A stretch of DNA of 61,961 nt from Clostridiales bacterium (GTDB lineage Bacteria; Bacillota; Clostridia; Christensenellales; UBA1242), in NCBI GenBank assembly GCA_015055535.1, contig SVIA01000006.1, forward strand, positions 1 through 61,961, in the 5' to 3' direction. Each line of letters starts with the position of its first letter. The stretch's first letter is position 1. The position numbers and the translations under genes were made by a program. Shown here one piece after another: positions 26,720 to 35,188 of the stretch. The notes under the pieces are model-generated. The model did not search any database. It saw only the letters and a program-made list of their open reading frames with translations, and had not been told where the DNA came from.

Positions 26720-28084
26720 TTAAAATAAGATTTCATCGTTTTTTGAATATTTAATATTATAAATTTCACTAGAATTAACCCTAATAACTTTACCAACTTT
26801 TGTTGTAAAATATTCATTGTCAAAAACAATCCATATAACTTTCTTTTTTAAATTTTCTGGCGATTCATATACCATATCTTTTCCATCAGTGAAAACTATT
26901 TTGTTTATTTTTTTATCTCGTGAAAAACAATTTAACGCCATATTAAAACTTGTTCCACCACCGCCTTTCAAGTTCAATTTATCTATATCACTTGATTTCT
27001 TAATTTCACTAAACCCATAAAATCTCGTATCGAAGCAACCAACATATAATTTTGATTCCTTTAAAAGTGGTTTTAATTGTTTTAAAAAATTTCTTAATAA
27101 TGATTCATTTACTGAACCACTTGTATCTAACATAACCTCAGTTACCGGTCTTTCATTCACTTCTAAACTTTCTATTCTTGCCTGAAAATCATTTTCATCA
27201 CTGCTTCTTCTATAGCTCCATCTGTCGTCTTCTTTTTCAATTTCTTCTCTTAATATTTTTTTCCATGAAATTATAGGTTTTGCTTTACCTACTTCTCCCA
27301 AGGTAAAATTTTTATCACCCTCACCAGAGCCAGCTATTTGCGTTTTTTCTTTTTCTTTTTTTAATCTATCACGAATTTCTTGACCAATTTTTTCTTTTAA
27401 CTCTTTATTAGCTTTAGTAAATTCTTTTTCAGCCCTACAAACTTTTTCATTATAATTACTTTGATTTTGACTATTTTCTTGATTATCTTCATCATTTTGT
27501 TTATTGTTTTTAGTATCTTCTTCATTTTGATTTTTATCTTGATTTAGTCCATGTTGATCTTTTGTTTTTTTCTCATGTTTTTCTAATTTTTCGATAATTT
27601 CTTTCCAAATATTATGATCATCGTGACCCGCATTTGTAAATTCTTCTTCTGAATTTTGATCTTGATTTTTATTATTCTTTTTATCTTTTAAAAGTTTTTG
27701 ATACATTTCTTCGGCAGATTTATTTATTGCTTCTTTTATATCAACTCCACCATCAATCATAGGTAGTTTTTCAGCAATTAACATTTGATTAATAACAGAA
27801 TCTGTCGCAATGTTCCAAACATATTGATCTTTATTTTTACTTCTTAAAATATGATCAAACGCAACATGCATAATTTCATGAGCGAATATAAAAGTTTTTT
27901 GATCATTAGTTAAATTGTCAATATATTTTTTATTATACAAAACAACTTCTCCATTTGTTGAAGCTGTTGTTATTTTTCTTGATTTTTTAAAATCAAGATT
28001 TGCCATAACCGAACCCAGCAATGGAAATTTTATTAAAATGTTAGATTTAACATTTTCAATCATTTGAATATCTTCTTTTTTCAT
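26720..28084 (-). CDS. VWA-like / putative metallopeptidase protein (DUF2201-like)
   Basis: This 454-residue protein has an N-terminal metallopeptidase-like domain with HEIMHVAFDH (HExxH, about residue 68) and a C-terminal von Willebrand A-like domain with the MIDAS motif LDTSGSVNES (about residue 321) and later GGGGTSFNMAL. The centre (about 150-250) is a low-complexity Asn/Gln/Glu/Lys linker. This layout is the DUF2201 pair that accompanies MoxR AAA+ ATPases. Both metal sites look intact. It starts four bases after the 135-residue gene, with GGTGG as binding site. MoxR/VWA pairs usually act as chaperone-like remodelling systems; here no substrate can be named. Confidence 0.82.
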   Translation of the reverse strand: MKKEDIQMIENVKSNILIKFPLLGSVMANLDFKKSRKITTASTNGEVVLYNKKYIDNLTNDQKTFIFAHEIMHVAFDHILRSKNKDQYVWNIATDSVINQMLIAEKLPMIDGGVDIKEAINKSAEEMYQKLLKDKKNNKNQDQNSEEEFTNAGHDDHNIWKEIIEKLEKHEKKTKDQHGLNQDKNQNEEDTKNNKQNDEDNQENSQNQSNYNEKVCRAEKEFTKANKELKEKIGQEIRDRLKKEKEKTQIAGSGEGDKNFTLGEVGKAKPIISWKKILREEIEKEDDRWSYRRSSDENDFQARIESLEVNERPVTEVMLDTSGSVNESLLRNFLKQLKPLLKESKLYVGCFDTRFYGFSEIKKSSDIDKLNLKGGGGTSFNMALNCFSRDKKINKIVFTDGKDMVYESPENLKKKVIWIVFDNEYFTTKVGKVIRVNSSEIYNIKYSKNDEILF

Positions 28085-28087
28085 TAA

Positions 28088-28495
28088 CTATTCCACCTTA
28101 TAACTTAAGCAAAGCGAAGAAATTTTTTTTGAAACGTTATCTTTGTTTTTAACTGTAATAATAATTTGAGTTTCACTAGGAAATTTATAACCATTTACAC
28201 CCTTATATTTTATTATTCCATAAAATTTTTCTTGCTCTTCAAAAGAAATTTCGTCCAATTTATCTATAACTAATAAAATAGTGTTTTCACCTTCTTGCTT
28301 TTTTATATTATTTAACCAAGAAGGATAACACAAACCTTTATCATCTATTTTAATACCCAATTCACTTGAATTGATGTTTGCAGGAAGAACAACAGATGTT
28401 TCAAAATCTTTACTACTTACATTTTCTAAAATAATAGGCCAAGAAGTATTATTATTTAAAATATTAATCAATTTTAATCTTTTATTTTGTGCCAT
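28088..28495 (-). CDS. AAA-like fragment protein of the MoxR/VWA operon
   Basis: This 135-residue protein carries a Walker-B-like strand, TILLVIDKLDEISFEEQEKF, followed by a beta strand TQIIITVKNKD and a final SLCLSYKVE. It has no Walker A, so it cannot bind ATP as a normal AAA domain does. It may be a truncated AAA lid or an adaptor that joins the MoxR ring. It lies between the ATPase and the metallopeptidase-like gene, with AAGGAG before its ATG. Confidence 0.6.
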   Translation of the reverse strand: MAQNKRLKLINILNNNTSWPIILENVSSKDFETSVVLPANINSSELGIKIDDKGLCYPSWLNNIKKQEGENTILLVIDKLDEISFEEQEKFYGIIKYKGVNGYKFPSETQIIITVKNKDNVSKKISSLCLSYKVE

Positions 28496-28505
28496 TTATA
28501 TCTCC

Positions 28506-28723
28506 TTATTTTTCAATTTGAACTCCGTTATATATGTCTTTTATCCCAAAATCAACATCATTATAATTGCAAATTTCAGAACAATTCTTTTTTATATCTT
28601 CTTCTCTATCCCAGCCACCACTATTATAATAACAAATACCTTTACCGCTAGGTCTATTAGAAAACTGTATTATAAACAAGATTTATCATAGCTATCACAT
28701 CCCGCTTTATCAAAATAAAACAT
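28506..28723 (-). pseudogene. Broken small Cys-rich gene in the MoxR/VWA operon
   Basis: Two open frames abut here. The first runs from ATG 28721-28723 (MFYFDKAGCDSYDKSC) to a stop at 28670-28672. The second continues in another frame from about 28670 (IQFSNRPSGKGICYYNSGG, then NCSEICNY, NDVDFGIKDIYNGVQIEK) to a stop at 28506-28508. Adding one base near 28672 fuses them into one Cys-rich protein of about 72 residues. The first frame is also continuous with the ATPase frame across its TAA stop. I infer a frameshifted small gene or a lost C-terminal part of a neighbour. No clear start signal is seen. Confidence 0.45.
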
Positions 28724-28765
28724 TAGTGCTTGAGCCTCGTATTGTTTTTTACAAATAATTCCTTT

Positions 28766-31282
28766 TTATCTTTCTTTAAAGGATTCTTCTATTGTTGTTT
28801 TATAGATGTTTTTAGTATTTGTGTACTTACTTAAATCAACTTCAGAAAAATCATAGATTGTCATATTATATTCTTGTGCAAATTGTGCAAATTTGGTGTC
28901 GGAATACAATCCATTATTAAAAAATATTACCCCCGAACCATAGTATTTTATTATTTTTTCAAATTCATTTTTATCTTTATAACTGATTTTGTTCGACCAT
29001 TTTTTCCCCATTTTATCAAAAACTTCACATAAAATTTTTGCTTGTTCCATATTATTACAGTAAATTCCTGTTTTGTCTTTAAGTTTCCAAAATTCATCAA
29101 CTGTAATTTTGTAACTAGACTTTTGACCATTAGAATTTTCATTTTCATGAGAATTTAAATTTTGATTTTTTTGAGATTTTAAATTTCCATTTTTAATTAA
29201 GTTATCAATTAAAATTGCTCTTTCGTTATCTTCTCCAATCCAAACAGAATCAAACATTGCTGTAATTTCTGAACCAAGTTCTTTTTTCACAAACTCACGT
29301 ACTACTGATATTTCTTCATCACTTGCACTTTTTAAACTTAATGCTAAAGCATATTTTGCATCAAATGTTGTTGGTATTTCATGCGCTTCATAATTTCCTT
29401 CTAATACATCTTCAATTGTTATTTGTGTAGTTTTAGCAAATGCAATAAACGATGCTGCTATTTCTTTACCAACTTTGTTTTCTATTAATTCTTTTGCAAT
29501 AACTCCATCGTTATCGTAAATAATATCGCTTATTTGTTCCCAACCACGTGGATCTATTGCATATTTTGGTGGTTCTTCGCTGTTATAATTTGAATAAAAC
29601 ACTTTATCGCCCATTGTACTTACAAATGCACTTACTAATGGATGAACTTTTAATCTGTCTTCACCTTTACTGCTTGGTTCGCTTCCCCACTCTAACCAGT
29701 TTGTTAAATCTAAATCTAAATACACATGACCATCAAATCTTCTAAATAATGGCTCGGGCATATTATACGCCGCTTCACTTTCTTCTTTACTATTTCCAGC
29801 AGCTACTACTACAACATTTTCTGGTAATTTTCCAACATTCGGTCCAATTGAATTGTTTAGCACTAAATGGAATACTAAACTTTGTTCAGTTGGTCTTACA
29901 TTTGTAATTTCATCTATAAATAATACATGCTTTTTTGTTGGCTCTTTTTCACATTTTTCACATAACGCTGTATACCATGCTGGTGGTACCCAAACTCCCG
30001 TTTTTGTTGTATCGTTATTTGGATATATTGTTTTACCTATTACTTCTTCAGGAAGTATACCATTTCTTAAAACTATTGATACAAAATCTGGATCTGCTTC
30101 TTCTATTCTTCTTGTTTTTCCTATACCACTTACACCATGTAACATAAATGATTTTCCAGCTTTAATATAAAAGTCTATTTGCTCATTTACCAGCATAGGT
30201 TTATCAACTACTTTTACTCCATAACCCTTTCTAGTTTTTTTATCCACTTTTGTATTCTCCTTATAAATTTCTTTATTAAAAGCTTCGCTTAAAAAATTAT
30301 TTGTATCTTTAAAATTTCCACCATTTGATGCTGTAAATTTTGTATTACCATTAGTTTTAATGTTATTAACGTTAATTCCATTTAAATATCCTCTAATAGT
30401 ACTATTTTGCCACATCAAACGATTTTTATCTTCATTATTTGGATAAAATGGCATTGCCATAATTGCATCTTCTGTTATAACATCTATAAACTCTGCTTTT
30501 CCTTTTCCATATGGATTTATTTCTTTTGGCATATCATCCCAATTTCGAATTTTCCATGTTATTGGTTCTACTTTTATCCATACATATTCATTGTTAATCA
30601 CTTCAGAACCATCAGAATATAAACTTTTATCACTACAATTTGCTTTTACACGAACATACTTATCGCCATTGTATTCATATTCTTCATAATACTTTTGTTC
30701 AGATGAATTAATAAATGCAGTATATTTTTTACCAGTTGGTTTTATAACATTAATTCTTGAATTTTTATATAATTTTTCAAAGTCGGAATTGATTTTTTCA
30801 CCAACAAAAGTTTTGGGATATTCGCCAAATTTAATTACATAGTAAGCTGTATCATAATAATTATCGTTTATAGCTATTACTTTAAAATTTTCTTTTAAAT
30901 CTTTTTTTATTAATGAAATATCAAGTCGCATTTTTGGACGAACGCCAAAATTACGCAAAACATAATCATAACAATAATTCACTTCTATTGATACATAATG
31001 CACAAATTTATTTGAATCACTTGAACGCAACCAAAATGGTATACGACTACTTTTACCATTAACAGTAACCGCTTCTCGAGCTCCAGCACCTCCATTTGCC
31101 AGTGCCCAATCAGTAGCAGGAGCATAACGATAATTTTCATTTTTAGATTCATTATCAAACTCATCCAATGATTCAATATATATTAGGTCTGTAGTATTAA
31201 ATTTCACATCACGCATTTCACTATTGTTATCACTGTTTCGTAAAGCAATTGGAATTATACTATTTAAATCAATTTTTGACAT
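28766..31282 (-). CDS. MoxR-type AAA+ ATPase with N-terminal DUF6273-like domain halves
   Basis: This 838-residue protein has an AAA+ domain with Walker A GVSGIGKTR (about residue 384), Walker B HVLFIDEIT (about 456) and sensor VVVAAGN, followed by MoxR-like NMPEPLFRRFDGHVYL. The first 340 residues carry DUF6273-like motifs in an inverted order: PFWLRSSD (about 84) and FGVRPKMRLD (about 115), normally near the domain end, precede ITWKIRNW and MWQNSTIRGYLNG (about 295), normally near its start. A C-terminal domain from about residue 730 is unknown. It leads the operon with the VWA/metallopeptidase gene. AAAGGAGAG precedes ATG. Confidence 0.8.
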   Translation of the reverse strand: MSKIDLNSIIPIALRNSDNNSEMRDVKFNTTDLIYIESLDEFDNESKNENYRYAPATDWALANGGAGAREAVTVNGKSSRIPFWLRSSDSNKFVHYVSIEVNYCYDYVLRNFGVRPKMRLDISLIKKDLKENFKVIAINDNYYDTAYYVIKFGEYPKTFVGEKINSDFEKLYKNSRINVIKPTGKKYTAFINSSEQKYYEEYEYNGDKYVRVKANCSDKSLYSDGSEVINNEYVWIKVEPITWKIRNWDDMPKEINPYGKGKAEFIDVITEDAIMAMPFYPNNEDKNRLMWQNSTIRGYLNGINVNNIKTNGNTKFTASNGGNFKDTNNFLSEAFNKEIYKENTKVDKKTRKGYGVKVVDKPMLVNEQIDFYIKAGKSFMLHGVSGIGKTRRIEEADPDFVSIVLRNGILPEEVIGKTIYPNNDTTKTGVWVPPAWYTALCEKCEKEPTKKHVLFIDEITNVRPTEQSLVFHLVLNNSIGPNVGKLPENVVVVAAGNSKEESEAAYNMPEPLFRRFDGHVYLDLDLTNWLEWGSEPSSKGEDRLKVHPLVSAFVSTMGDKVFYSNYNSEEPPKYAIDPRGWEQISDIIYDNDGVIAKELIENKVGKEIAASFIAFAKTTQITIEDVLEGNYEAHEIPTTFDAKYALALSLKSASDEEISVVREFVKKELGSEITAMFDSVWIGEDNERAILIDNLIKNGNLKSQKNQNLNSHENENSNGQKSSYKITVDEFWKLKDKTGIYCNNMEQAKILCEVFDKMGKKWSNKISYKDKNEFEKIIKYYGSGVIFFNNGLYSDTKFAQFAQEYNMTIYDFSEVDLSKYTNTKNIYKTTIEESFKER

Positions 31283-31300
31283 TTTCTCTCCTTTAAAAGC

Positions 31301-31335
31301 TATATCATGATAATGTTATATTATATCATGGTAAT
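31301..31335. repeat. Two 14-bp direct repeats, 21 bp apart, over the MoxR operon promoter
   Basis: TATATCATG-A-TAAT at 31301-31314 and TATATCATG-G-TAAT at 31322-31335 differ at one base and start 21 bp apart, two turns of the helix. They overlap the -10 and initial transcribed region. The first also contains the palindrome ATCATGAT. They look like operator sites for one regulator. Confidence 0.65.
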
Positions 31336-31348
31336 TTTATAAAGTCAA
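31320..31348 (-). promoter_or_regulatory. Promoter of the MoxR/VWA operon
   Basis: TTGACT (31343-31348), 17-bp spacer, extended -10 TGA-TATAAT (31320-31325), followed by a leader with AAAGGAG. Confidence 0.85.
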
Positions 31349-31411
31349 TATCCTTAAATTAAAAAACTCTTACTTATTTACCTAATAAATATATAAAAAA
31401 GCGAACTTTAA

Positions 31412-32008
31412 TTAGTCCACTTTGTATTCTAAAAGTTCTGGAGCATTTTTTTCGATACCATTTTTTATAGATAGTAATTCAAAAATGCAGTCTAATGAAT
31501 ATAGTTGTAAAAAGTTCATATCACAAGCAATATTTATACCAAACGGTTTAAACAATCCACCAAGTTTATGAATATGCCCAAACAAATTAATATAATTATC
31601 TTTATGGTTTTGGGGTTCATGCGTTAAATAAAATTTTTTATCATTAAATTCTAAAAATTCATCTTTTTTTACATCTTTAAAACCCAAATTTAAACAATAC
31701 TTTTTAAAATTTTCAAAACAGTTATCAAACTCTGCCTTAATTAATCTTTCTTCATTATTACCAAGTAGCAATACAACATTTGCTTTAATTTTTTTTATAT
31801 TTAAAATTCCTTTTTTATATAAATCTCTATGGCGACTTCCATAAGATATAAAATCGCCTATCACGTAAATTGTATCTCCCTTTTTTGCTTGTTTATTCCA
31901 AGTTTTTAATATGTATTTATCACATTCTTTTGTCGTTTTAAAAGGTCTAAATTCTCTTTTAATTACTTCATAATCATTAAAATGACAATCACTTGTAAAA
32001 AATATCAT
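31412..32008 (-). CDS. Metallophosphoesterase
   Basis: This 198-residue calcineurin-like phosphoesterase has the metal motifs FFTSDCHFND (D-x-H), VIGDFIS (GD), LLGNNEERL (GNxE in place of GNHD), LTHEPQN and LFGHIHK (GHxH). The His-to-Asn change in the third motif is common in the small MPE group. The substrate is unknown. It is 10 bases downstream of the TM2 protein gene, with AAGGAG before ATG. Confidence 0.85.
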   Translation of the reverse strand: MIFFTSDCHFNDYEVIKREFRPFKTTKECDKYILKTWNKQAKKGDTIYVIGDFISYGSRHRDLYKKGILNIKKIKANVVLLLGNNEERLIKAEFDNCFENFKKYCLNLGFKDVKKDEFLEFNDKKFYLTHEPQNHKDNYINLFGHIHKLGGLFKPFGINIACDMNFLQLYSLDCIFELLSIKNGIEKNAPELLEYKVD

Positions 32009-32017
32009 ACAATCTCC

Positions 32018-32473
32018 TTATTTATCCATAATGTAAACTGGCACTTTAAATTTGTTTAATAGTATATTAATGATATCATTTATAACACTAATAAACGTAA
32101 AAACAAACCCAAAAGCCACAAAAAACTCAATATATTCTAACACACCACCACGAATGTTTAATATATGCAAAGTAGCAAAAGTAAACATGAAAACAGTAAA
32201 CACCAAATTAATTAAACCTCTTAACATTTTACCAATATAAAAGTAATGAGCTCCAAATGCCCCAAACAAAATGCTAAATAATAATAATTTTTTCTTGCTA
32301 ACATCTTCAGGCAAAATATGTGTTTCTATACACAAATCACCATCGCCCTGTCTTTTCATTTCTATAGCTTTTTTATTAGAAGCCTTTTTTTTGAGTTTGT
32401 TAACATCAAACCCACACTTTACACATTTATTAAATGTTTTATCAATTTTTCCATAACATTTAGGACATCTCAT
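32018..32473 (-). CDS. TM2 domain protein with N-terminal zinc ribbon
   Basis: This 151-residue protein starts with a four-Cys zinc ribbon (CPKC ... CVKCGF) and then, after a linker, a TM2 domain: KKLLLFSILFGAFGAHYFYIG, a short turn and a second TM segment. A third hydrophobic stretch lies at the C-terminus. Its ATG is three bases after the ysxC stop, indicating translational coupling. Function of bacterial TM2 proteins is unknown. Confidence 0.82.
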   Translation of the reverse strand: MRCPKCYGKIDKTFNKCVKCGFDVNKLKKKASNKKAIEMKRQGDGDLCIETHILPEDVSKKKLLLFSILFGAFGAHYFYIGKMLRGLINLVFTVFMFTFATLHILNIRGGVLEYIEFFVAFGFVFTFISVINDIINILLNKFKVPVYIMDK

Positions 32474-32475
32474 AA

Positions 32476-33051
32476 CTACTTTACTCTCTCTATAATTAAA
32501 TTTTTTAATTTATCTATATTTTCTTTTGTATCACTAGAAATATATAAAATATCATCTAATCCAACATTCATTTCGCTTGCCAGCATAAGTTTTTGATTGT
32601 TTCGTTTGCTTTTTGCAATCTTATCACTTTTAGTAGCAATAATTTTAAATGGAAGCGAATAAAAATTTAGAAATTTTAACATTTGTTTATCTTGTTCGCT
32701 TGGTTTTATTCTAATATCAAGTAAAAGCAAAATTAGTTTATTATCTTCTTTTTCTTTAAAGTAATCTTCTATTAAATTTGACCAATTTTCTTCATTTCCT
32801 TTGCCAGCTTTATGAAAACCATATCCGGGCAAGTCTACTAAATAAAAATTATTATCCACTAAAAAATAATTAATAAGTTTAGTGTGCCCTTGCGTTGAAC
32901 TAGTTTTTGCTAGTGTTCTATTGTTAAAAATAGCATTAATTAAACTGCTTTTGCCAACATTACTTCTCCCAACAAAAGCTACCTCAAAAAACTTGTCTTT
33001 TAAAATATCTTCGCTTTTAGCCACACTTTTAACAAATTTACAATTCTTCAT
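32476..33051 (-). CDS. ysxC: Ribosome biogenesis GTPase YsxC/EngB
   Basis: This 191-residue GTPase has G1 FVGRSNVGKSSLINAIF, G3 DLPGYGFHKAG and G4 ATKSDK, and the conserved TQGHTKLINYF switch. It helps assemble the 50S subunit. No Shine-Dalgarno is visible; ATG is six bases after an extended -10 (TGT-TAAAAT), so the mRNA may be leaderless. It begins a three-gene run with the TM2 and phosphoesterase genes. Confidence 0.95.
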   Translation of the reverse strand: MKNCKFVKSVAKSEDILKDKFFEVAFVGRSNVGKSSLINAIFNNRTLAKTSSTQGHTKLINYFLVDNNFYLVDLPGYGFHKAGKGNEENWSNLIEDYFKEKEDNKLILLLLDIRIKPSEQDKQMLKFLNFYSLPFKIIATKSDKIAKSKRNNQKLMLASEMNVGLDDILYISSDTKENIDKLKNLIIERVK

Positions 33052-33057
33052 ATGTTT

Positions 33058-33086
33058 ATTTTAACAAAAAAAATTAAATAAGTAAA
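33058..33086 (-). promoter_or_regulatory. Candidate leaderless promoter of ysxC
   Basis: Extended -10 TGT-TAAAAT (33058-33063), 17-bp spacer to a weak TTTACT (33081-33086); six bases from the -10 to ATG. Confidence 0.5.
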
Positions 33087-33120
33087 GTAACGTAAATTAA
33101 ATATTTAAAATATAATGAAA

Positions 33121-33147
33121 TATATCTTAACAAAAAATTAAGATATA
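33121..33147 (+). promoter_or_regulatory. 10-bp perfect inverted repeat before the ABC transporter operon
   Basis: TATATCTTAA (33121-33130), a 7-base loop, TTAAGATATA (33138-33147). It ends four bases before the AAGGAA ribosome-binding site of the ABC ATPase gene. It has no T-run, so an operator or mRNA hairpin that controls access to the start is more likely than a terminator. Confidence 0.6.
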
Positions 33148-33160
33148 AAAAGGAAAACAT

Positions 33161-33967
33161 ATGAATACACCACTTTTAAAAATTGAAAATCTGAGTTTAA
33201 CTTATCATTCATCACGAGGCGAAACAGAAGCCTTAAAAAATGTTAATTTTGATGTTAATGTTGGTGAATTTATTGCTATTGTTGGTCCTAGTGGTTGTGG
33301 TAAAACAACACTTTTAAATATAATTGGTGGGTTACTACAAAAATCTCGCGGCAATATTTATTTAGATGGTAAAAAAATTTACGAGGAAAATTCTAAAAAA
33401 CATCAATTTAATAATAATATTGGTTATATGTTTCAAAGAGACCATCTTTTTGAATGGAGAACAATACTTGATAACGTAAAACTAGGGCTAGAATTTGATA
33501 AAAAACTAACCAAAAGCGAAAAAATAAAAAAAGAAGAATATATTTTGTTTCTATTAGAAAAATATGGATTAATTGACTTTAAAAACAAATACCCTAGAGA
33601 ACTTTCAGGCGGAATGAGACAAAGAGTTGCTTTAATTAGAACACTAGCATTAAACCCTAAAATATTGCTTTTAGATGAACCATTTTCTGCACTCGATTTT
33701 CAAACTCGTTTAAAGGTTTGTGATGATGTTAGTAACATTATAACTAAAGAAAATAAAACAGCGCTTTTAGTTACTCATGATATAAGCGAAGCAATAAGTT
33801 TATCAGATAAAATTTTAGTACTTTCTAAAAGACCAGCTACTGTTAAAAAAATAGTAGATATTGATTTGAAATCAAGTGGTTTACCATTAAAAAGACGAGA
33901 GAATAAAAATTTTTCAAAATACTTTGAAGAAATTTGGAGAAACATTAAAGATGAGGAAAAAGAATAA
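33161..33967 (+). CDS. ABC transporter ATP-binding protein (SsuB/TauB-like)
   Basis: This 268-residue ATPase has Walker A VGPSGCGKTTLLN, Q-loop FQRDHLFEWRTILDNV, signature LSGGMRQRVALIRT, Walker B ILLLDEPFSALD and H-loop VTHDISEAISLSD. It groups by motifs with the nitrate/sulfonate/taurine importers. AAGGAAAAC precedes ATG. It overlaps the permease gene by 17 bases. No receptor gene is adjacent; the lipoprotein at 6922-7902 is the probable partner. Confidence 0.93.
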   Translation: MNTPLLKIENLSLTYHSSRGETEALKNVNFDVNVGEFIAIVGPSGCGKTTLLNIIGGLLQKSRGNIYLDGKKIYEENSKKHQFNNNIGYMFQRDHLFEWRTILDNVKLGLEFDKKLTKSEKIKKEEYILFLLEKYGLIDFKNKYPRELSGGMRQRVALIRTLALNPKILLLDEPFSALDFQTRLKVCDDVSNIITKENKTALLVTHDISEAISLSDKILVLSKRPATVKKIVDIDLKSSGLPLKRRENKNFSKYFEEIWRNIKDEEKE

Positions 33968-34766
33968 GGATTTAATAAAATATTCAAATGAACACAAATT
34001 ATATTTAAAAAAACAAAAAACAAAAAAAATAGTTATATTAACTAGTCAAATTTTGCTTTTATTATTTTTTATTAGCCTTTGGGAACTATTAACTCATTTA
34101 AAAATTTTAGATAGTTTTATAATGAGCAGTCCTTCACGCATTTATTTTAAAACTGTTGATTTATTTACAAGAGGAAATTTAATGTATCATATTTGGATTA
34201 CACTTAAAGAAGCCATCTTGGGATTTATTATAGCAACAGGACTTGGAACTTTAATTGCAATAATTTTATGGTGGAGCGAATATACTAGAAAAATTTTAGA
34301 ACCATATATTGTAATATTGAATAGTTTACCCAAAATCGCTCTTGGCCCAATAATTATTATCTGGTTTGGAGCTGGTACTCAAAGTATAGTTGTTATGGCG
34401 GTTTTAATTACAATAATTATCACAATATTAACAATGCTAAATGCTTTCCTTGCTTGCGACAAAGATAAAATTATGTTACTAAAAAGTATGGGCGCTAATA
34501 AGTTTAAAATTTTAACAAAACTTATAATTCCTTCTGCCCTTCCAGAATTTATAAGCATGCTTAAAATTAATGTTGGCATGACTTGGGTTGGAACTATAAT
34601 GGGAGAATATTTAGTAAGTAAAGCAGGACTTGGATATTTAATTGTTTACGGTGGTCAAGTTTTCCAATTAGACTTAGTTATGACATCTACTGTAATACTT
34701 TGTATATTAGCAGGACTTATGTATTTCTTGGTCGCACAATTTGAAAAACATTTCAAAAAATATTAG
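33951..34766 (+). CDS. ABC transporter permease (SsuC/TauC-like)
   Basis: This 271-residue integral membrane protein has about six TM segments and the EAA-type loop LLKSMGANKFKILTKLIIPSALPEF, matching the SsuC group. I chose ATG 33951, which has GGAGA ten bases upstream within the ATPase gene; the open frame extends to a TTG at 33924 without a binding site. It ends at a terminator. Confidence 0.92.
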   Translation: MRKKNKDLIKYSNEHKLYLKKQKTKKIVILTSQILLLLFFISLWELLTHLKILDSFIMSSPSRIYFKTVDLFTRGNLMYHIWITLKEAILGFIIATGLGTLIAIILWWSEYTRKILEPYIVILNSLPKIALGPIIIIWFGAGTQSIVVMAVLITIIITILTMLNAFLACDKDKIMLLKSMGANKFKILTKLIIPSALPEFISMLKINVGMTWVGTIMGEYLVSKAGLGYLIVYGGQVFQLDLVMTSTVILCILAGLMYFLVAQFEKHFKKY

Positions 34767-34790
34767 TGCTTAAATAGCACTTTTATTTTT
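34765..34790 (+). terminator. Intrinsic terminator after the ABC permease
   Basis: AGTGCT-taaat-AGCACT stem followed by TTTATTTTTTT, overlapping the stop codon. Confidence 0.8.
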
Positions 34791-34847
34791 TTAATTATTA
34801 ATTTTTTTATAAAATTATTATTATAAATTAAATTAATTTAGTAAAAT

Positions 34848-34876
34848 AAAAAAATGTGCAAGTATGCACATTTTTT
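34848..34876 (-). terminator. Intrinsic terminator after the RHH-like gene
   Basis: AAAAATGTGCA / TGCACATTTTT stem with a 4-base loop and T-run on the minus strand. Confidence 0.85.
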
Positions 34877-35186
34877 AAAGTAGAAATTCTTTTTCATATA
34901 AAGCATTTATAGAGTATCTAATTAAAGAAACAAGTGTTCTACATCTAAAATCAGCCTCTAACATAAAGTTTTCATATGTTTTTTGTTCTATATTTATAAT
35001 TTTTTTTGTAAAACCAGTATTTTCTGTTATTTCATAAAGTTTTTCTTCAAGCTCTCCGTTAATATAACTATTAACAGCAAAAACAATAGCTTCTGCTTGT
35101 CTGTAATTGTATTTATCACAAATTTCATTAAGCCTAGCCAATTCTTCGTTTGTTATATTAAACTGACATTGTTTATATTTTATCAT
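34875..35186 (-). CDS. Tandem ribbon-helix-helix-like protein
   Basis: This 103-residue protein appears to hold two ribbon-helix-helix-like units. The first is QFNITNEELARLNEICDKYN followed by a helix to SYING (residues about 7-45). The second is IINIEQKTYENFMLEADF followed by a helix ending near NALYE (about 62-99). Each has a strand with alternating residues and two helices, as in Arc/CopG DNA-binding proteins. Its ATG is three bases after the stop of the DAC-like gene and shares its AAGGAAG site, so the two are coupled. A regulator of its own operon is a reasonable guess, not shown. Confidence 0.5.
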   Translation of the reverse strand: MIKYKQCQFNITNEELARLNEICDKYNYRQAEAIVFAVNSYINGELEEKLYEITENTGFTKKIINIEQKTYENFMLEADFRCRTLVSLIRYSINALYEKEFLL

Positions 35187-35188
35187 TT

